DNA of 64,000 bases from Planctomycetota bacterium (lineage in GTDB: Bacteria > Planctomycetota > SZUA-567 > H5-PLA8). The notes under the pieces are model-generated. The model had not been told where the DNA came from. It saw nothing but the letters and a program-made list of their open reading frames with translations, and made no database searches. The translations under genes were made by a program, and so were the position numbers. The stretch spans positions 86,778-150,777 of the forward strand of contig JAKLKQ010000008.1 in the NCBI GenBank assembly GCA_023150555.1, read 5' to 3'. Below are positions 40,214 to 48,975 of the stretch, one piece after another (within the stretch, counting starts at the first letter, position 1; every line of letters begins with the position of its first letter).

Positions 40214-41317
40214 TCAGCGCTCGTCCTGTGGCGTGGCATTGATCGGGGGCATGATGGTGTAGGGGACGCTCAGCGGAGACTCGCCTTCCAGCTCCAGCAG
40301 GAAGGCCCCCTGCAGAGGCTTGTCCTTGGGCAGCGGGCTCTTGAAGTGGAACTCGAGCTTGATCTTGTCGCCTTCGGGCTTGGCGCTCCAGTCGAAGGGG
40401 CGCTTGAGCGAATCCCTGACGTTGAGGACCTTCAGGGGGCCGGGCTGCTTGCGGCTGAGCGTGGTGGCCAGGGGCGGCAGGCTGCCGTCGGGCATCTGGG
40501 CGTAGACGAAGGCCTTGGGCATGGCGACGACGGTGCCCAGGACCTCGGTCATCAGGGTGGCGGAGACGACGCGGGCGCCCGGCAGGTCGGTGACCATGCC
40601 GACCTGCTCGGTGAGCGTCCCGTGTTCGGTGCCGCCCTTGCAGGTGACCTCGACGTAGTACTTGGAGTTGTTGCTCCCTGGCATGGGCTTCGCGTTGAAG
40701 GTGAATTCCGGGCGCGAGCAGCTGAAGCCCTTGAGGACGAACGGCTTGCCGTCCGGCTGGCGGACGGTGAAGAAGCGTTTGGCTTCCTGGCCGGGCTCGA
40801 GGGTACCGAAGGAGAGGGCCTTCGGTTCGATCCAGAGCACGTGGTGAAGCTTGGCTTTGACCATGGCCTGGAGCTTGGGCGAACCGGGCTCGTCGGTCTC
40901 CAGCAGGATGCCGACTTCCTCGCTCAGCTTGTCCTTCCCCGCGCGGTAGATGGCTTTCAGCTCCGCGTGCTCGCCGGGCTTGATGATCTGAGTGTCCATC
41001 CTGGGCTTCACGCAGCCGCAGCTGGGCTTGATCGTGATAATGCGGATGGTGCGGTCGCCGGGATTCTTGACGGTGAAGCTGAGGTCGTTGTGCGAACCGG
41101 GCTCGACGTTGTCGCGTTCCCAGACTGGCGGTTCCAGCACCAGGCGGGACTGCGGGCCTTCGGGCAACGGTGGCCGGTCGAAGGCGCCCGCGCCGTGCGC
41201 GGCTTCGGGCGGCCCGGCATCGACCGGAGCCTCCTTGGTGCCGCGGCCCCACAGGGCGTAGGCCGCGGCAAATCCGAGCACTACGGCGAGGGCCAGCCAG
41301 CGCAGCGAGTCGTTCAT
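40214..41317 (-). CDS. DUF1573-domain anchored protein
   Basis: Protein of 367 residues with an N-terminal membrane anchor (LRWLALAVVLGFAAAYALWG). It contains DUF1573-type beta-sandwich modules, the first with the diagnostic KPSCGCVKP at about residues 95-103. A second module contains FVLKGFSCSRPEFTF. DUF1573 proteins are typically extracytoplasmic and very common in Planctomycetota; their role is unknown. The ATG at 41317 is preferred to upstream starts, which add 30 unconserved residues. It is the first gene of the DUF1573/rhodanese/MauE operon. Confidence 0.86.
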   Translation of the reverse strand: MNDSLRWLALAVVLGFAAAYALWGRGTKEAPVDAGPPEAAHGAGAFDRPPLPEGPQSRLVLEPPVWERDNVEPGSHNDLSFTVKNPGDRTIRIITIKPSCGCVKPRMDTQIIKPGEHAELKAIYRAGKDKLSEEVGILLETDEPGSPKLQAMVKAKLHHVLWIEPKALSFGTLEPGQEAKRFFTVRQPDGKPFVLKGFSCSRPEFTFNAKPMPGSNNSKYYVEVTCKGGTEHGTLTEQVGMVTDLPGARVVSATLMTEVLGTVVAMPKAFVYAQMPDGSLPPLATTLSRKQPGPLKVLNVRDSLKRPFDWSAKPEGDKIKLEFHFKSPLPKDKPLQGAFLLELEGESPLSVPYTIMPPINATPQDER

Positions 41318-41415
41318 GGCGGATTCGATCTTACCACCGCTGGCGGAGGGGCTCAATGCGCGCGCCATGGGCAGGAGACGCCGGCAGGTCGCGGTCCTTA
41401 GGCCCAATCGCGCGA

Positions 41416-41446
41416 CAATAAAAAGGGGCGCGCCGTGGCGCGCCCC
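41416..41446 (-). terminator. Rho-independent terminator after the secreted cyclophilin
   Basis: On the minus strand GGGGCGCGCC pairs with GGCGCGCCCC around 2 nt (plus-strand 41425-41446), followed by TTTTTATT (plus-strand 41417-41424). It lies just past the stop of the secreted cyclophilin gene. Confidence 0.87.
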
Positions 41447-41474
41447 CGTGGGAACACCTGGGAAGCGGGTCCGG

Positions 41475-42152
41475 CTATTCCTTGCGCTTCACCGACTTCA
41501 GGACCGGCGGTTCGACGGGGGTGGAGGGTTCGCCCGTCATGGGATTGGGCTGCACCTTGACGGCCTTGATCTTGTCGACGACCTCGGTGCCCTTGATCAC
41601 CTTTCCGAAGGCGCAGTACTGCATCTGGTCCAGGCTGCGGTTGTTCCGGACGTTGATGTAGAACTGCGAAGTCGCGCTGTCCAGGTCGTTGGTGCGGGCC
41701 ATGGCGATGGCGTAGATCTCGTTCCGCACGCCGTTGCCGGACTCGTTCTTGATCGGCGCCTTCGGCTTCTTTTCCTTGCCGTCGGTGCCCATGCCGCCGC
41801 CCTGGATCATGAATCCGTTGATGATGCGGTGGAAGATCGTCCCGTCGTAGAACTTGTCGTCCACGTAGCCCAGGAAGTTCTTGACCGTGACGGGCGCCTT
41901 GTCCTCGTACAGCTCGACCTCGAAGCTGCCTTCGCTGGTCTCGAAGACCACGACGGGGTGCTTGGCCTCTTCCTTCGCCTCGCCTTCCTTGGGCGCTTCG
42001 CCCGTCTTCTCGGCGCCCTCGGCCTTCTCGGTCTTTTCTTCCTTCGGCGTTTCGGCGGTCTTGGCCTCCTCGCCTTCCTCGGCGGCGGCGCGGAAAGCCG
42101 GGGCCAGCAGCAGGCCCGCGAACAGCAGCACGGCAAGCGTTACACGCATCAC
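41475..42152 (-). CDS. Secreted cyclophilin-type peptidyl-prolyl isomerase
   Basis: Protein of 225 residues. A signal peptide (VTLAVLLFAGLLLAPAFRA) precedes about 40 residues of Lys/Glu-rich linker and a cyclophilin domain (about 65-220): FHRIINGFMIQGGG, the SQFYINV element and YCAFGKVIKG. The catalytic Arg lies in FHRI. It should speed proline isomerisation in proteins outside the cytoplasm. The second start, 1 codon later, is equally plausible. It lies 58 bp downstream of a cytoplasmic cyclophilin gene and shares its domain, so a tandem duplication with later export is likely. Confidence 0.92.
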   Translation of the reverse strand: MMRVTLAVLLFAGLLLAPAFRAAAEEGEEAKTAETPKEEKTEKAEGAEKTGEAPKEGEAKEEAKHPVVVFETSEGSFEVELYEDKAPVTVKNFLGYVDDKFYDGTIFHRIINGFMIQGGGMGTDGKEKKPKAPIKNESGNGVRNEIYAIAMARTNDLDSATSQFYINVRNNRSLDQMQYCAFGKVIKGTEVVDKIKAVKVQPNPMTGEPSTPVEPPVLKSVKRKE

Positions 42153-42210
42153 GGCGGGACTCCTTCGCAGTAGGGGTGGTCCGGCGGGGGCCGGCGGCGC
42201 CTGTGGGCCC

Positions 42211-42699
42211 TTAGGCCTTCACCTTGGCGCTGGTAATGGAGACGGGCTCGACGGGCTGTGCTTCACTCAGCCGGCCGGGTTTCTTGACCGGCACCTTCTT
42301 GATCTTGTCGATGACGTCCTGGCCTTGGGTGACCTTGCCGAAAGCGCAGTACTGGCCCTGGTCCAGGAAGTCGTTGTCTACGACGTTGATGTAGAACTGC
42401 GCGGTGGCGCTGTTCAGGTCGCTGGTGCGGGCCATGGCCAGGCCGTACTTGCAGTTCTTGGGGCCCTTGCCGGACTCGTTCTTGATGGGGGAGCGCGTCG
42501 CCTTCTGCTTGCCGCTGAGGTCGAAGCCGCCGCCCTGGATCATGAAGCCGTCGATGACGCGGTGGAAGATGGTGCCGTCGTAGTGCCCGTCCTTGACGTA
42601 CTGGACGAAGTTCTCGACCGTGACCGGGACCTTGTCCTGGTACAACTCGGCCTCGAAGGTGCCCTGCGAGGTCTCGAAGACGACGACGGGATTGGCCAT
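42211..42699 (-). CDS. Cytoplasmic cyclophilin-type peptidyl-prolyl isomerase
   Basis: Protein of 162 residues without a signal peptide. It holds a full cyclophilin fold: FETSQGTFEAELYQDKVP, FHRVIDGFMIQGGGFD with the catalytic Arg, ATAQFYINVVDN and YCAFGKVTQG. Clearly paralogous to the secreted copy just downstream. Good Shine-Dalgarno (AAAGGAGG) before the ATG. Likely a general protein-folding helper. Confidence 0.94.
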   Translation of the reverse strand: MANPVVVFETSQGTFEAELYQDKVPVTVENFVQYVKDGHYDGTIFHRVIDGFMIQGGGFDLSGKQKATRSPIKNESGKGPKNCKYGLAMARTSDLNSATAQFYINVVDNDFLDQGQYCAFGKVTQGQDVIDKIKKVPVKKPGRLSEAQPVEPVSITSAKVKA

Positions 42700-42788
42700 G
42701 ACGAATCCTCCTTTACGCTGCGGTTTCTTCCGGATGTCTCGTTTGGTGGTTTCCGACGATACCCGCGCCCGGGCGGCTGTCTACCTAC

Positions 42789-43673
42789 TTACGCGCCCAC
42801 CGGCAGCCGGCTGAAAAACTCTGCCACGCCCTTCACGCCGGGGCGGAAGCGGAAGAGTCCGCCCGCGCCGGGGCCTTCGGCGCTTTCCTGGCCTTCCTTG
42901 CCCAGTGCGGTGGTGACGTACATCGTGTCGTAGGCCGGCCCGCCGAAGACGACGCTGCTGACCTTGCGGCAGGGGAAGGGCACGCGGCGGACCTCGCGGC
43001 CTTCGGGGTCGTAGCGGACCAGGGCGTTGCCGTCCCAGCGCGCCGACCAGACGAAGCCTTCGGCGTCGACGGTCAGGCCGTCGGGGACGCCCTCGCCGGG
43101 GGTCTCGGGCACCTTCACCCAGACGCGGCGGTTGGCGATCGCGCTGCGCTTCCGGTCGTAGTCGAAGACGTAGATCTCGCGCTTGGGGCTGTCGGTGTAG
43201 TACAGGCGCGTGCGATCGGGCGAGAAGCCCAGGCCGTTGCTGCATCCGACGCCGGTGACGAGCCGTTCGAAGCCGCCGTCGAGATCGAAGCGGTAGAGCG
43301 CGCCCAGGCGCCCGCCGCTGCCGACGGTTCCGGCGAAGACGCGGCCTTCGGGGTCGGCGATCACGTCGTTGAAGCGGTTAAGTTCCTCGCCGGGCAGGTG
43401 CTCGCGCAGGACCTTTTCCCTGCCCTGGCCGGCCCAGCGCCGCACGGCGCCGCGGGCCTGGAAGAGCAGCAGGCTGCCGTCGGCCTGGATGGTGAAGCCG
43501 CCGGTGACCTCGCCTTCGTAGCAGATCTCGTGGTGCTCGCCGCCGGGCCCGCAGCGGTGTACGCGCCCGCGCGGGATGTCGGCCCAGTACATCTTGGATT
43601 CGGCCGCGTGCCAGAGCGGGTTCTCGCCGGTCAGGCAGCGCGTGGGGACGAGCAGTTCGGGGGCTTCGGGCAT
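42789..43673 (-). CDS. SMP-30/gluconolactonase-family protein
   Basis: Protein of 294 residues of the SMP-30/lactonase six-bladed propeller family: GENPLWHAAESKMYWADI (the metal Glu in the GEGP-like GENP), NRFNDVIADPEGRVFAGT with the metal Asn, and SNGLGFSPDRTRLYYTDS with the catalytic Asp. VPDGLTVDAEGFVWSARW provides the last Asp. It probably hydrolyses a sugar lactone with a divalent metal. It lies 10 bp downstream of the polyprenyl synthase, most likely in the same transcript, though no functional link is clear. Confidence 0.9.
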   Translation of the reverse strand: MPEAPELLVPTRCLTGENPLWHAAESKMYWADIPRGRVHRCGPGGEHHEICYEGEVTGGFTIQADGSLLLFQARGAVRRWAGQGREKVLREHLPGEELNRFNDVIADPEGRVFAGTVGSGGRLGALYRFDLDGGFERLVTGVGCSNGLGFSPDRTRLYYTDSPKREIYVFDYDRKRSAIANRRVWVKVPETPGEGVPDGLTVDAEGFVWSARWDGNALVRYDPEGREVRRVPFPCRKVSSVVFGGPAYDTMYVTTALGKEGQESAEGPGAGGLFRFRPGVKGVAEFFSRLPVGA

Positions 43674-43683
43674 CCCTGACCCT

Positions 43684-44706
43684 CTACGAACTGCGCACCA
43701 GGACGTAGTCGGGGATGGACAGCAGGGTCTCGCGGGCCTGGCTGGGCGGCAGGAAGTCGAGCACGTCGCGGGCGCGCTTGATCTCGTCGCGGGCGATCTT
43801 CATCGCGTAGTCGATCGACCCGGCGCGCTCCAGGTAGGGGCGCAGGGCCTCGCGGGTCAGGTCCTTGCCGCCGGGCTTGAAGAGCCGCACCAGCTCCTGG
43901 CGCTGCGGCGAGCCGGCGTTGGCGAAGAGGTGGATCACCGGCAGGGTGGGCTCGCCGTTCTTCAGGTCGCTGCCCAGGGACTTGCCGACGGTGGTCTCGT
44001 AGCCGACCAGGTCCAGGCAGTCGTCGACGATCTGGAAGGCGCGGCCCAGGCGCAGGCCGTACTCGTACATTTTGCGCCCGTCGGTCTGCGAGGCCCCCGC
44101 CAGCAGCGCGCCCAGTTCGGCTGCGGCGCCGAAGAGTTCCGCGGTCTTCTTCTCGATCAGGTCGAAGTAGGCCTTCTCGTCCATCTCGATGTCGAAGCGC
44201 GAAGCGATCTGAAGCAGCTCGCCCTCGCAGATCAGCCGCGCCGTCCGAGCCAGCATGCGGAAGGCGCGGGCGTCGGGGAGCTTGCCTAGGTTCTCGAAGG
44301 CGCGCGAGAAGAGGATGTCGCCGGTCATCACCGCCGACTTGTTGCCCCACTCGGCGTTCAGCGTCGGGACGCTGCGGCGCGTCTGGGCCTCGTCGAGGAT
44401 GTCGTCGTGGCAGAGTGTCGCGAGGTGGATCATCTCCACCGTCGCGGCGACCTCGCAGGCCAGCGGCGCCTCGCCGCCGAAGGCCCGCGCCGAAAGGTGC
44501 AGCACGGCCATGCGCAGGCGCTTGCCCTTGAAGCGTTCGATGTGGCGCGCCAGCGTGTTGATGTAGCTGTACTGGCTGCTGAGGTACGCCGAGAGGATCT
44601 CCTCGGAGCGCGCCAGATCCCCCAGGATGGGGGCCACCAGCTGTGCCAGGACCGCCGCGCGTTCTTCCGAACTGCGCGGGAGCCCATCCAGATCCGGTAC
44701 GCCCAT
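43684..44706 (-). CDS. Polyprenyl diphosphate synthase
   Basis: Protein of 340 residues. The first Asp-rich motif is CHDDILDEAQTRR and the second is QIVDDCLDLVG, both DDxxD, with GNKSAVMTGDILFSRAFE between them. The length and the small residues before the first motif suggest a long-chain product (hepta- to nonaprenyl). It probably supplies the side chain for menaquinone through the UbiA-like enzyme at 4025. The ATG at 44706 is preferred over the TTG 12 codons upstream because GAAGGG lies at the proper distance. Confidence 0.9.
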   Translation of the reverse strand: MGVPDLDGLPRSSEERAAVLAQLVAPILGDLARSEEILSAYLSSQYSYINTLARHIERFKGKRLRMAVLHLSARAFGGEAPLACEVAATVEMIHLATLCHDDILDEAQTRRSVPTLNAEWGNKSAVMTGDILFSRAFENLGKLPDARAFRMLARTARLICEGELLQIASRFDIEMDEKAYFDLIEKKTAELFGAAAELGALLAGASQTDGRKMYEYGLRLGRAFQIVDDCLDLVGYETTVGKSLGSDLKNGEPTLPVIHLFANAGSPQRQELVRLFKPGGKDLTREALRPYLERAGSIDYAMKIARDEIKRARDVLDFLPPSQARETLLSIPDYVLVRSS

Positions 44707-44838
44707 CGTATACCCTTCGGTCAGAAAATCGGAATCGCTCAAAGGTAACCCAACGGAGTCGCATTATAGGTGGCGCTCGCTCCGCTACAAGCCCGGCGCC
44801 GGGGTCGAAACAAATCGTTCCTGCGCCTGAATACCAAG

Positions 44839-44868
44839 CTGCCAAGGGAAGGCGATAGCGGGTATAAT
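44839..44868 (+). promoter_or_regulatory. Sigma-70-like promoter of the NfeD operon
   Basis: A perfect TATAAT (44863-44868) with CTGCCA (44839-44844) 18 bp upstream, 38 bp before the start of the NfeD serine-protease-like gene. The -35 match to TTGACA is four of six. Confidence 0.45.
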
Positions 44869-44905
44869 CCAACGTGTTTGGGCAACGGCAGTTCCGGGAG
44901 ATAAG

Positions 44906-46678
44906 ATGACCTACCTCACAAACCCAAGGCCTTTCCTAATGCACGCTGTGCTTGCCGGCACAGTCGTCCTGGTTTGCCATGCCCTGGCCGTGGCCGAGGA
45001 CGCCGCCAAGACGCCCCAACCGCCGGTCCAGCCCCAGCCCAAGCCCCAGCCGCTGCCGACCATTGAGGACATCTCCGGGCAGGCCGCCTCCGGCCAGTCG
45101 GCGCTGGTGCCCGCCGTGCCGCCCGCCCCGCAGCCGGGCGCTGCGAACATGAAAGGCATCCAGGTCCCCGCCAACGCCAAGATCATGGTGGTTCCGGTCA
45201 ACGATGAGGATTCCACGCGCTACGGGATGATCGACCAGTGGCAGGCCAGCTTCGTGAAGAAGCGCCTGGGCGAGGCCAAGGCCGACGGTTTCGACCTGGT
45301 CGTCCTGGACATCGACACCAACGGCGGTTTCGTGGACTCCTGCGACCAGATCAACCAGGCCATCGCCGACAGCGGCCTGCCTGTGGTCGCCTTCGTGCGC
45401 GACAAGGCCTTCTCCGGCGGCGCGATCATCTCGTTGGGCTGCCGCGCCGTGGTGATGCGGACCGGGAGCTTCGTAGGCGGAGCCCAGGCCGTTGACCTGC
45501 TGGGCGACATGGACGCCGACCAGCGTGCCAAGGCGGTGAGTTGGATGGTCAAGATGGCCCAAGCCCTGAGCGAGAAGAACGGATACAGCCCCGGCCTGGC
45601 CCGCGGCATGGTCGACCGCGACTGCGTGATCGTCGAGACCGACGATCCCAGCCACCGCTTCATGACGCAGCAGGAACTCGACGACTGGAAGGCCCAACCA
45701 GCCCGGCGCGGTCCCGCTCCAAACCTGATCCGTTCCATAAAACCCGAAGGCGAGGTCCTGAGCATGACGGCCAACGAGGCCTTCGCCTTCGGTTTCGCCA
45801 GCCTGGTCGTCAACGACCGCGACGATATGTACACGTCGCTGGGCGTGACCTCACCGCAGGTGACCGTGGCGAGCGTGACCGGCACCGAACGCGTGGCGCG
45901 CTTCCTTGGACATCCGGTGCTCATGGTGGTGCTGGTGATCGTGGCCCTGATCGGCCTCGTCTGGGAACTGAAGGCGCCGGGCGTGGGGGTGGGCCTCGGG
46001 ATCTTCCTCCTCTCGATCGGCCTGCTGCTGTGGATTGCGTTCATCGTCGACCGGGCCGGGGCGGCGGAACTGATCCTTTTCGCGCTGGGCATGATCCTGC
46101 TGGGCGTGGAACTCTTCGTGCTGCCGGGCTTTGGCGTGGCGGGGATCGCGGGGATCGGCTGCGTGCTGCTCTCGATCGTCCTCGCCTTCATCCCCGAAGG
46201 GGCGCTGGGCGGCGCCTTCTCGAGCGACGAGAACGCCAACCCCTTCGACGCTCAGGTCCTCTCCGACAGCCTGATGTACGCGTCCCTGGCGCTCTTTGCC
46301 GTCATCGGAGCGATCGTGACCGTGGTCCTGACCGGCTTCAAGCTGCCGGGGCTTTCCCGGCTCGCGCTGGGCCGCCAGATCGGCGATCTGGCCGCCGCGG
46401 GCGCGGGCGGCCCCGTCGTGGAAGTATCCTCGGGCGCCACGGGAACCGCCATCCAGCCGGTGATCCCCATCGAGCGCGCCCCGCCGCCGCCGCCCAGGGC
46501 TCTGGCCGAGCTGGTCGGGCAGGAAGCCGTGGTGGAGAATGCCCTCATGCCTATGGGCAAGGTGCGCCTGGCCGGCGAGACCTACGCGGCACAGGCCGAG
46601 AGCGGTTCGATTGACGCGGGCGTTCGGGTTAAGATCATCGGGGTGCGCCCCACCGGGCTGGTGGTGCGCGAAATCTGA
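44906..46678 (+). CDS. NfeD-family membrane protein with ClpP-like N-terminal domain
   Basis: Protein of 590 residues. A signal peptide is followed by a Pro-rich linker and a ClpP-class serine-protease-like domain (about 85-300): VLDIDTNGGFVDSCDQI and the nucleophile region FVRDKAFSGGAIISLGC. Four or five membrane segments occupy about 325-490, and the C-terminal OB-fold NfeD domain (about 530-590) ends RPTGLVVREI. Long NfeD proteins work with stomatin-type proteins in membrane quality control. GGGAG precedes the ATG. A short NfeD gene follows by 33 bp. No stomatin gene is in the window. Confidence 0.88.
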   Translation: MTYLTNPRPFLMHAVLAGTVVLVCHALAVAEDAAKTPQPPVQPQPKPQPLPTIEDISGQAASGQSALVPAVPPAPQPGAANMKGIQVPANAKIMVVPVNDEDSTRYGMIDQWQASFVKKRLGEAKADGFDLVVLDIDTNGGFVDSCDQINQAIADSGLPVVAFVRDKAFSGGAIISLGCRAVVMRTGSFVGGAQAVDLLGDMDADQRAKAVSWMVKMAQALSEKNGYSPGLARGMVDRDCVIVETDDPSHRFMTQQELDDWKAQPARRGPAPNLIRSIKPEGEVLSMTANEAFAFGFASLVVNDRDDMYTSLGVTSPQVTVASVTGTERVARFLGHPVLMVVLVIVALIGLVWELKAPGVGVGLGIFLLSIGLLLWIAFIVDRAGAAELILFALGMILLGVELFVLPGFGVAGIAGIGCVLLSIVLAFIPEGALGGAFSSDENANPFDAQVLSDSLMYASLALFAVIGAIVTVVLTGFKLPGLSRLALGRQIGDLAAAGAGGPVVEVSSGATGTAIQPVIPIERAPPPPPRALAELVGQEAVVENALMPMGKVRLAGETYAAQAESGSIDAGVRVKIIGVRPTGLVVREI

Positions 46679-46711
46679 ACCGTCCCGAAGGGCCCTGGAG
46701 GTAAAGGGAGC

Positions 46712-47209
46712 ATGGATCCGCTGGTCTGGGCGGTGGTGTGCTGCTTCGCCATGGTGGTCGCCGTCGTCGTCGAGATGCTCACGCCCAGCTTCGGGCTGCT
46801 GACGGTCCTCGCGGTCGGCCTGTCCTTCGCCAGCATCTACTTCGGCTTCCAGAGCAGCCAGCCGGCCGGCTTCTGGATGGTCGCCGCCAATATCGCGCTG
46901 CTCCCGGCGGCCTTCGTCCTGGCCATGCACTTCATGAAGCACAGCCCGCTCCTGCACCGCAAGGACATCCAGGCCAGCGTACCCACGGCCGAATCGATTC
47001 CCAACAGCGCCGCGCCGCCCGTGCCCGAACTCGCCACCCTGATCGGGCAGGAAGGCAAGGCCATCACGCCGTTGCGCCCTGCGGGCAAAGCGGCGTTCGG
47101 CGACTACCGCGTGGACGTCGTGACCGAGGGGAAGTTCGTGGATTCCGGCGCGGTCGTGAAGGTGCTGCGCTTGCGCGGCGGCATCGTGGTCGTCGAACCG
47201 GTGGCGTAG
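46712..47209 (+). CDS. Short NfeD-like membrane protein
   Basis: Protein of 165 residues: two or three hydrophobic segments (VVCCFAMVVAVVVEML, LLTVLAVGLSFASIYFGF, MVAANIALLPAAFVLAMHF) and an OB-fold NfeD domain (about 105-165) with LIGQEGKAITPLRPAGKAAF. It lacks the protease domain of its upstream neighbour. The two are probably co-transcribed and may form a mixed complex. Confidence 0.83.
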   Translation: MDPLVWAVVCCFAMVVAVVVEMLTPSFGLLTVLAVGLSFASIYFGFQSSQPAGFWMVAANIALLPAAFVLAMHFMKHSPLLHRKDIQASVPTAESIPNSAAPPVPELATLIGQEGKAITPLRPAGKAAFGDYRVDVVTEGKFVDSGAVVKVLRLRGGIVVVEPVA

Positions 47210-47262
47210 GCGGCGGGTATTTTTTCAGGATCGGGCGGCACGCGTCCTTCGGCAGGCTCGGA

Positions 47263-48639
47263 TCAACGGCCCAAGCTGCGGCGCAGCGCCTGGACTTCGC
47301 TTCGCAGGTCTTCTTCGCGCTTCATCTGCTCGGTAACTTTACGCACGGCGTGCAGAACCGTGCTGTGGTCGCGGTTGCCGAAGTAGCGCCCGATCTCGGC
47401 AAGGCTTTGGGAGGTCAGGTGCTTGGCGAGGTACATCGCGACGTGGCGGCTGCGCACCAGCGCGGCGTGGCGCTTGGGCGAACGGACCTCGTCGATGCTC
47501 TGGCCGAAGCGCTGCGCGACGACCTCCAGCACTTCGTCGAGCGCCAGCGGGCCTTCGCGCAGGTAGCCCAGTTCGCGCAGGGCAACCTTGGCCAGCTCGG
47601 TGTCGGGGCTGCGGCCTTCGGCGGCGGAGAGCGCGCCCAGCTTGCACACCGTGCCTTCCAGCTCGCGCACGCTGCGTTCGACGCGCATGGCAAGCAGTTC
47701 GACGACGCTGCCGCTCAGCTCCATGCCGCGCTGCCGGGCCTTGGCGCGCAGCTGCTCGACGCGAGTCTCGAACTCCGGCGGCGCCAGGCGCGCGACCAGG
47801 CCGGACTGCAGGCGCGCCTTCAGGCGCTCGTCCAGGCGCGGAAGTTCGCGGGGGTGCACGTTGCAGGTGAAGACCAGTTGGCGGCCGAGGTTCAGCAGGG
47901 CGTCGAAGGTGTGCAGGAACTCGTCCTGGGTCTTCTCCTTGCCGCTGAGGAACTGCAGGTCGTCGATCAGCAGGGCGTGGCAGCGCCGGATCTCGGCGCG
48001 GAACTGCTCCAGGCTGCGGTTGCGCACGGCCTGCACGTACAGGTTCGCAAACTCTTCGCAGGAAAGGGTTTTCACCTTCTGGTGCGGGGCGCGGTCCTGA
48101 AGCGCATGGGCTAACCCTTGCAGCAGATGGGTCTTACCGAGGCCATGGTCGCCGTGCAAAACGAGCGGGTTGTAGATCGCGGCGGGGGTCTCGGCGACGG
48201 CCTGGCAGGCACTGTGAGCCAGACGGTTGCAGGTGCCGACCACGAAGCTGTCCAGCCTGTAAGCGGTGCCGGAGCGCGAGGCGCTGGGCCGCGTGGAGGC
48301 GGCCGAAGGCCCGGCGGGGGTGGCCAGGCGAATCTTCTGGTCGATGATCTCGCCGATGGGGCTGGCGGCGCGGGCGCCGGCCTCGGATTCGGAAGCAGCG
48401 CCGACCTCGATGATCTCGGTGTCGGGCAGCACGGCGTGTGCGGCGGCAAAGAGTTCGTCGCGGTAGTGGCTTTCGATCCAATGCTTTACGTAACGGTTGG
48501 GGGCGAGCAGGCGGAGCTTGCGGTTGCGCCAGTCAACGAGTTGAAGGTGCTGGAACCAGGTGTCGAAGCTTTCCTTGGCGATCGTCGTCTGCAACCGTTC
48601 GCGCAGAATATTCCAGGTTGCAAGTTCGACTTTCGACAC
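47263..48639 (-). CDS. dnaA: Chromosomal replication initiator DnaA
   Basis: Protein of 458 residues with all four DnaA domains: an N-terminal interaction domain (about 1-75), a variable linker, the AAA+ domain with Walker A GDHGLGKTH and Walker B LLIDDLQFL, and a DNA-binding domain ending with the signature GNRDHSTVLHA. It binds DnaA boxes and opens the origin. The start codon is GTG (48637-48639), preceded by GGGGGGC. dnaN, recF and gyrase genes, often next to dnaA, are absent; upstream is nadC. Only one near-match to a DnaA box was found upstream, so an origin here is unproven. Confidence 0.96.
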   Translation of the reverse strand: MSKVELATWNILRERLQTTIAKESFDTWFQHLQLVDWRNRKLRLLAPNRYVKHWIESHYRDELFAAAHAVLPDTEIIEVGAASESEAGARAASPIGEIIDQKIRLATPAGPSAASTRPSASRSGTAYRLDSFVVGTCNRLAHSACQAVAETPAAIYNPLVLHGDHGLGKTHLLQGLAHALQDRAPHQKVKTLSCEEFANLYVQAVRNRSLEQFRAEIRRCHALLIDDLQFLSGKEKTQDEFLHTFDALLNLGRQLVFTCNVHPRELPRLDERLKARLQSGLVARLAPPEFETRVEQLRAKARQRGMELSGSVVELLAMRVERSVRELEGTVCKLGALSAAEGRSPDTELAKVALRELGYLREGPLALDEVLEVVAQRFGQSIDEVRSPKRHAALVRSRHVAMYLAKHLTSQSLAEIGRYFGNRDHSTVLHAVRKVTEQMKREEDLRSEVQALRRSLGR

Positions 48640-48975
48640 AACGCCCCCCCGAGGCGAGAAACGCGGTCAGCGCTTCTTGCCCGGCTCATTGCCAGATGTT
48701 GATACAATCGGACGCTAGATGGAAATGCCCCCGCCGTCTGCGCCCCTTCGTTGTGAATGATGAGCGGATTCTAAGTACGGGGGGTACCTTGTCAAGACGG
48801 ATTTGAATTTCACGAAAAAATTCTGTTAGCGGTGCTGTTTCTAGGACTTACGCGTCGCAACTTTTCGCTTCGTTTGCGCGTGCGTGCGCGAACTTTTCGC
48901 AACGCGTTGCGGTCTCTTTGCAAGGTGGCATCGATTCGTCAGTTACAAACGGTGGCACGAGAACGCTCGCGCGTG
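48640..48975. other. dnaA upstream region
   Basis: A 336-bp gap between the dnaA start and the nadC stop, both on the minus strand, AT-richer than its surroundings around 48770-48840. One minus-strand sequence at 48752-48760, TCATTCACA, matches TTWTNCACA with one mismatch; no cluster of boxes is seen. The nadC-proximal part carries a fragment of the dispersed-element motif (48843-48911). The dnaA promoter must lie here. Confidence 0.5.
48843..48911. repeat. Fragment related to the dispersed element
   Basis: Read on the minus strand, CGCGTAAGTCCT (48843-48854 reversed) is the same 12-mer as at 9943-9954 and 11929-11940. Nearby are CGCAACTTTTCGC-type direct repeats and the perfect 14-bp palindrome CGCAACGCGTTGCG (48898-48911). 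The loop and stem of the full element are not present. It lies just past the nadC stop, the same 3'-side position as copies 1 and 2. Confidence 0.5.

Noticed and set aside
48640-48975. A replication origin next to dnaA.
   Set aside because: Only one near-match to a DnaA box is seen, with no cluster, and dnaN/recF are absent, so the claim is not supported.
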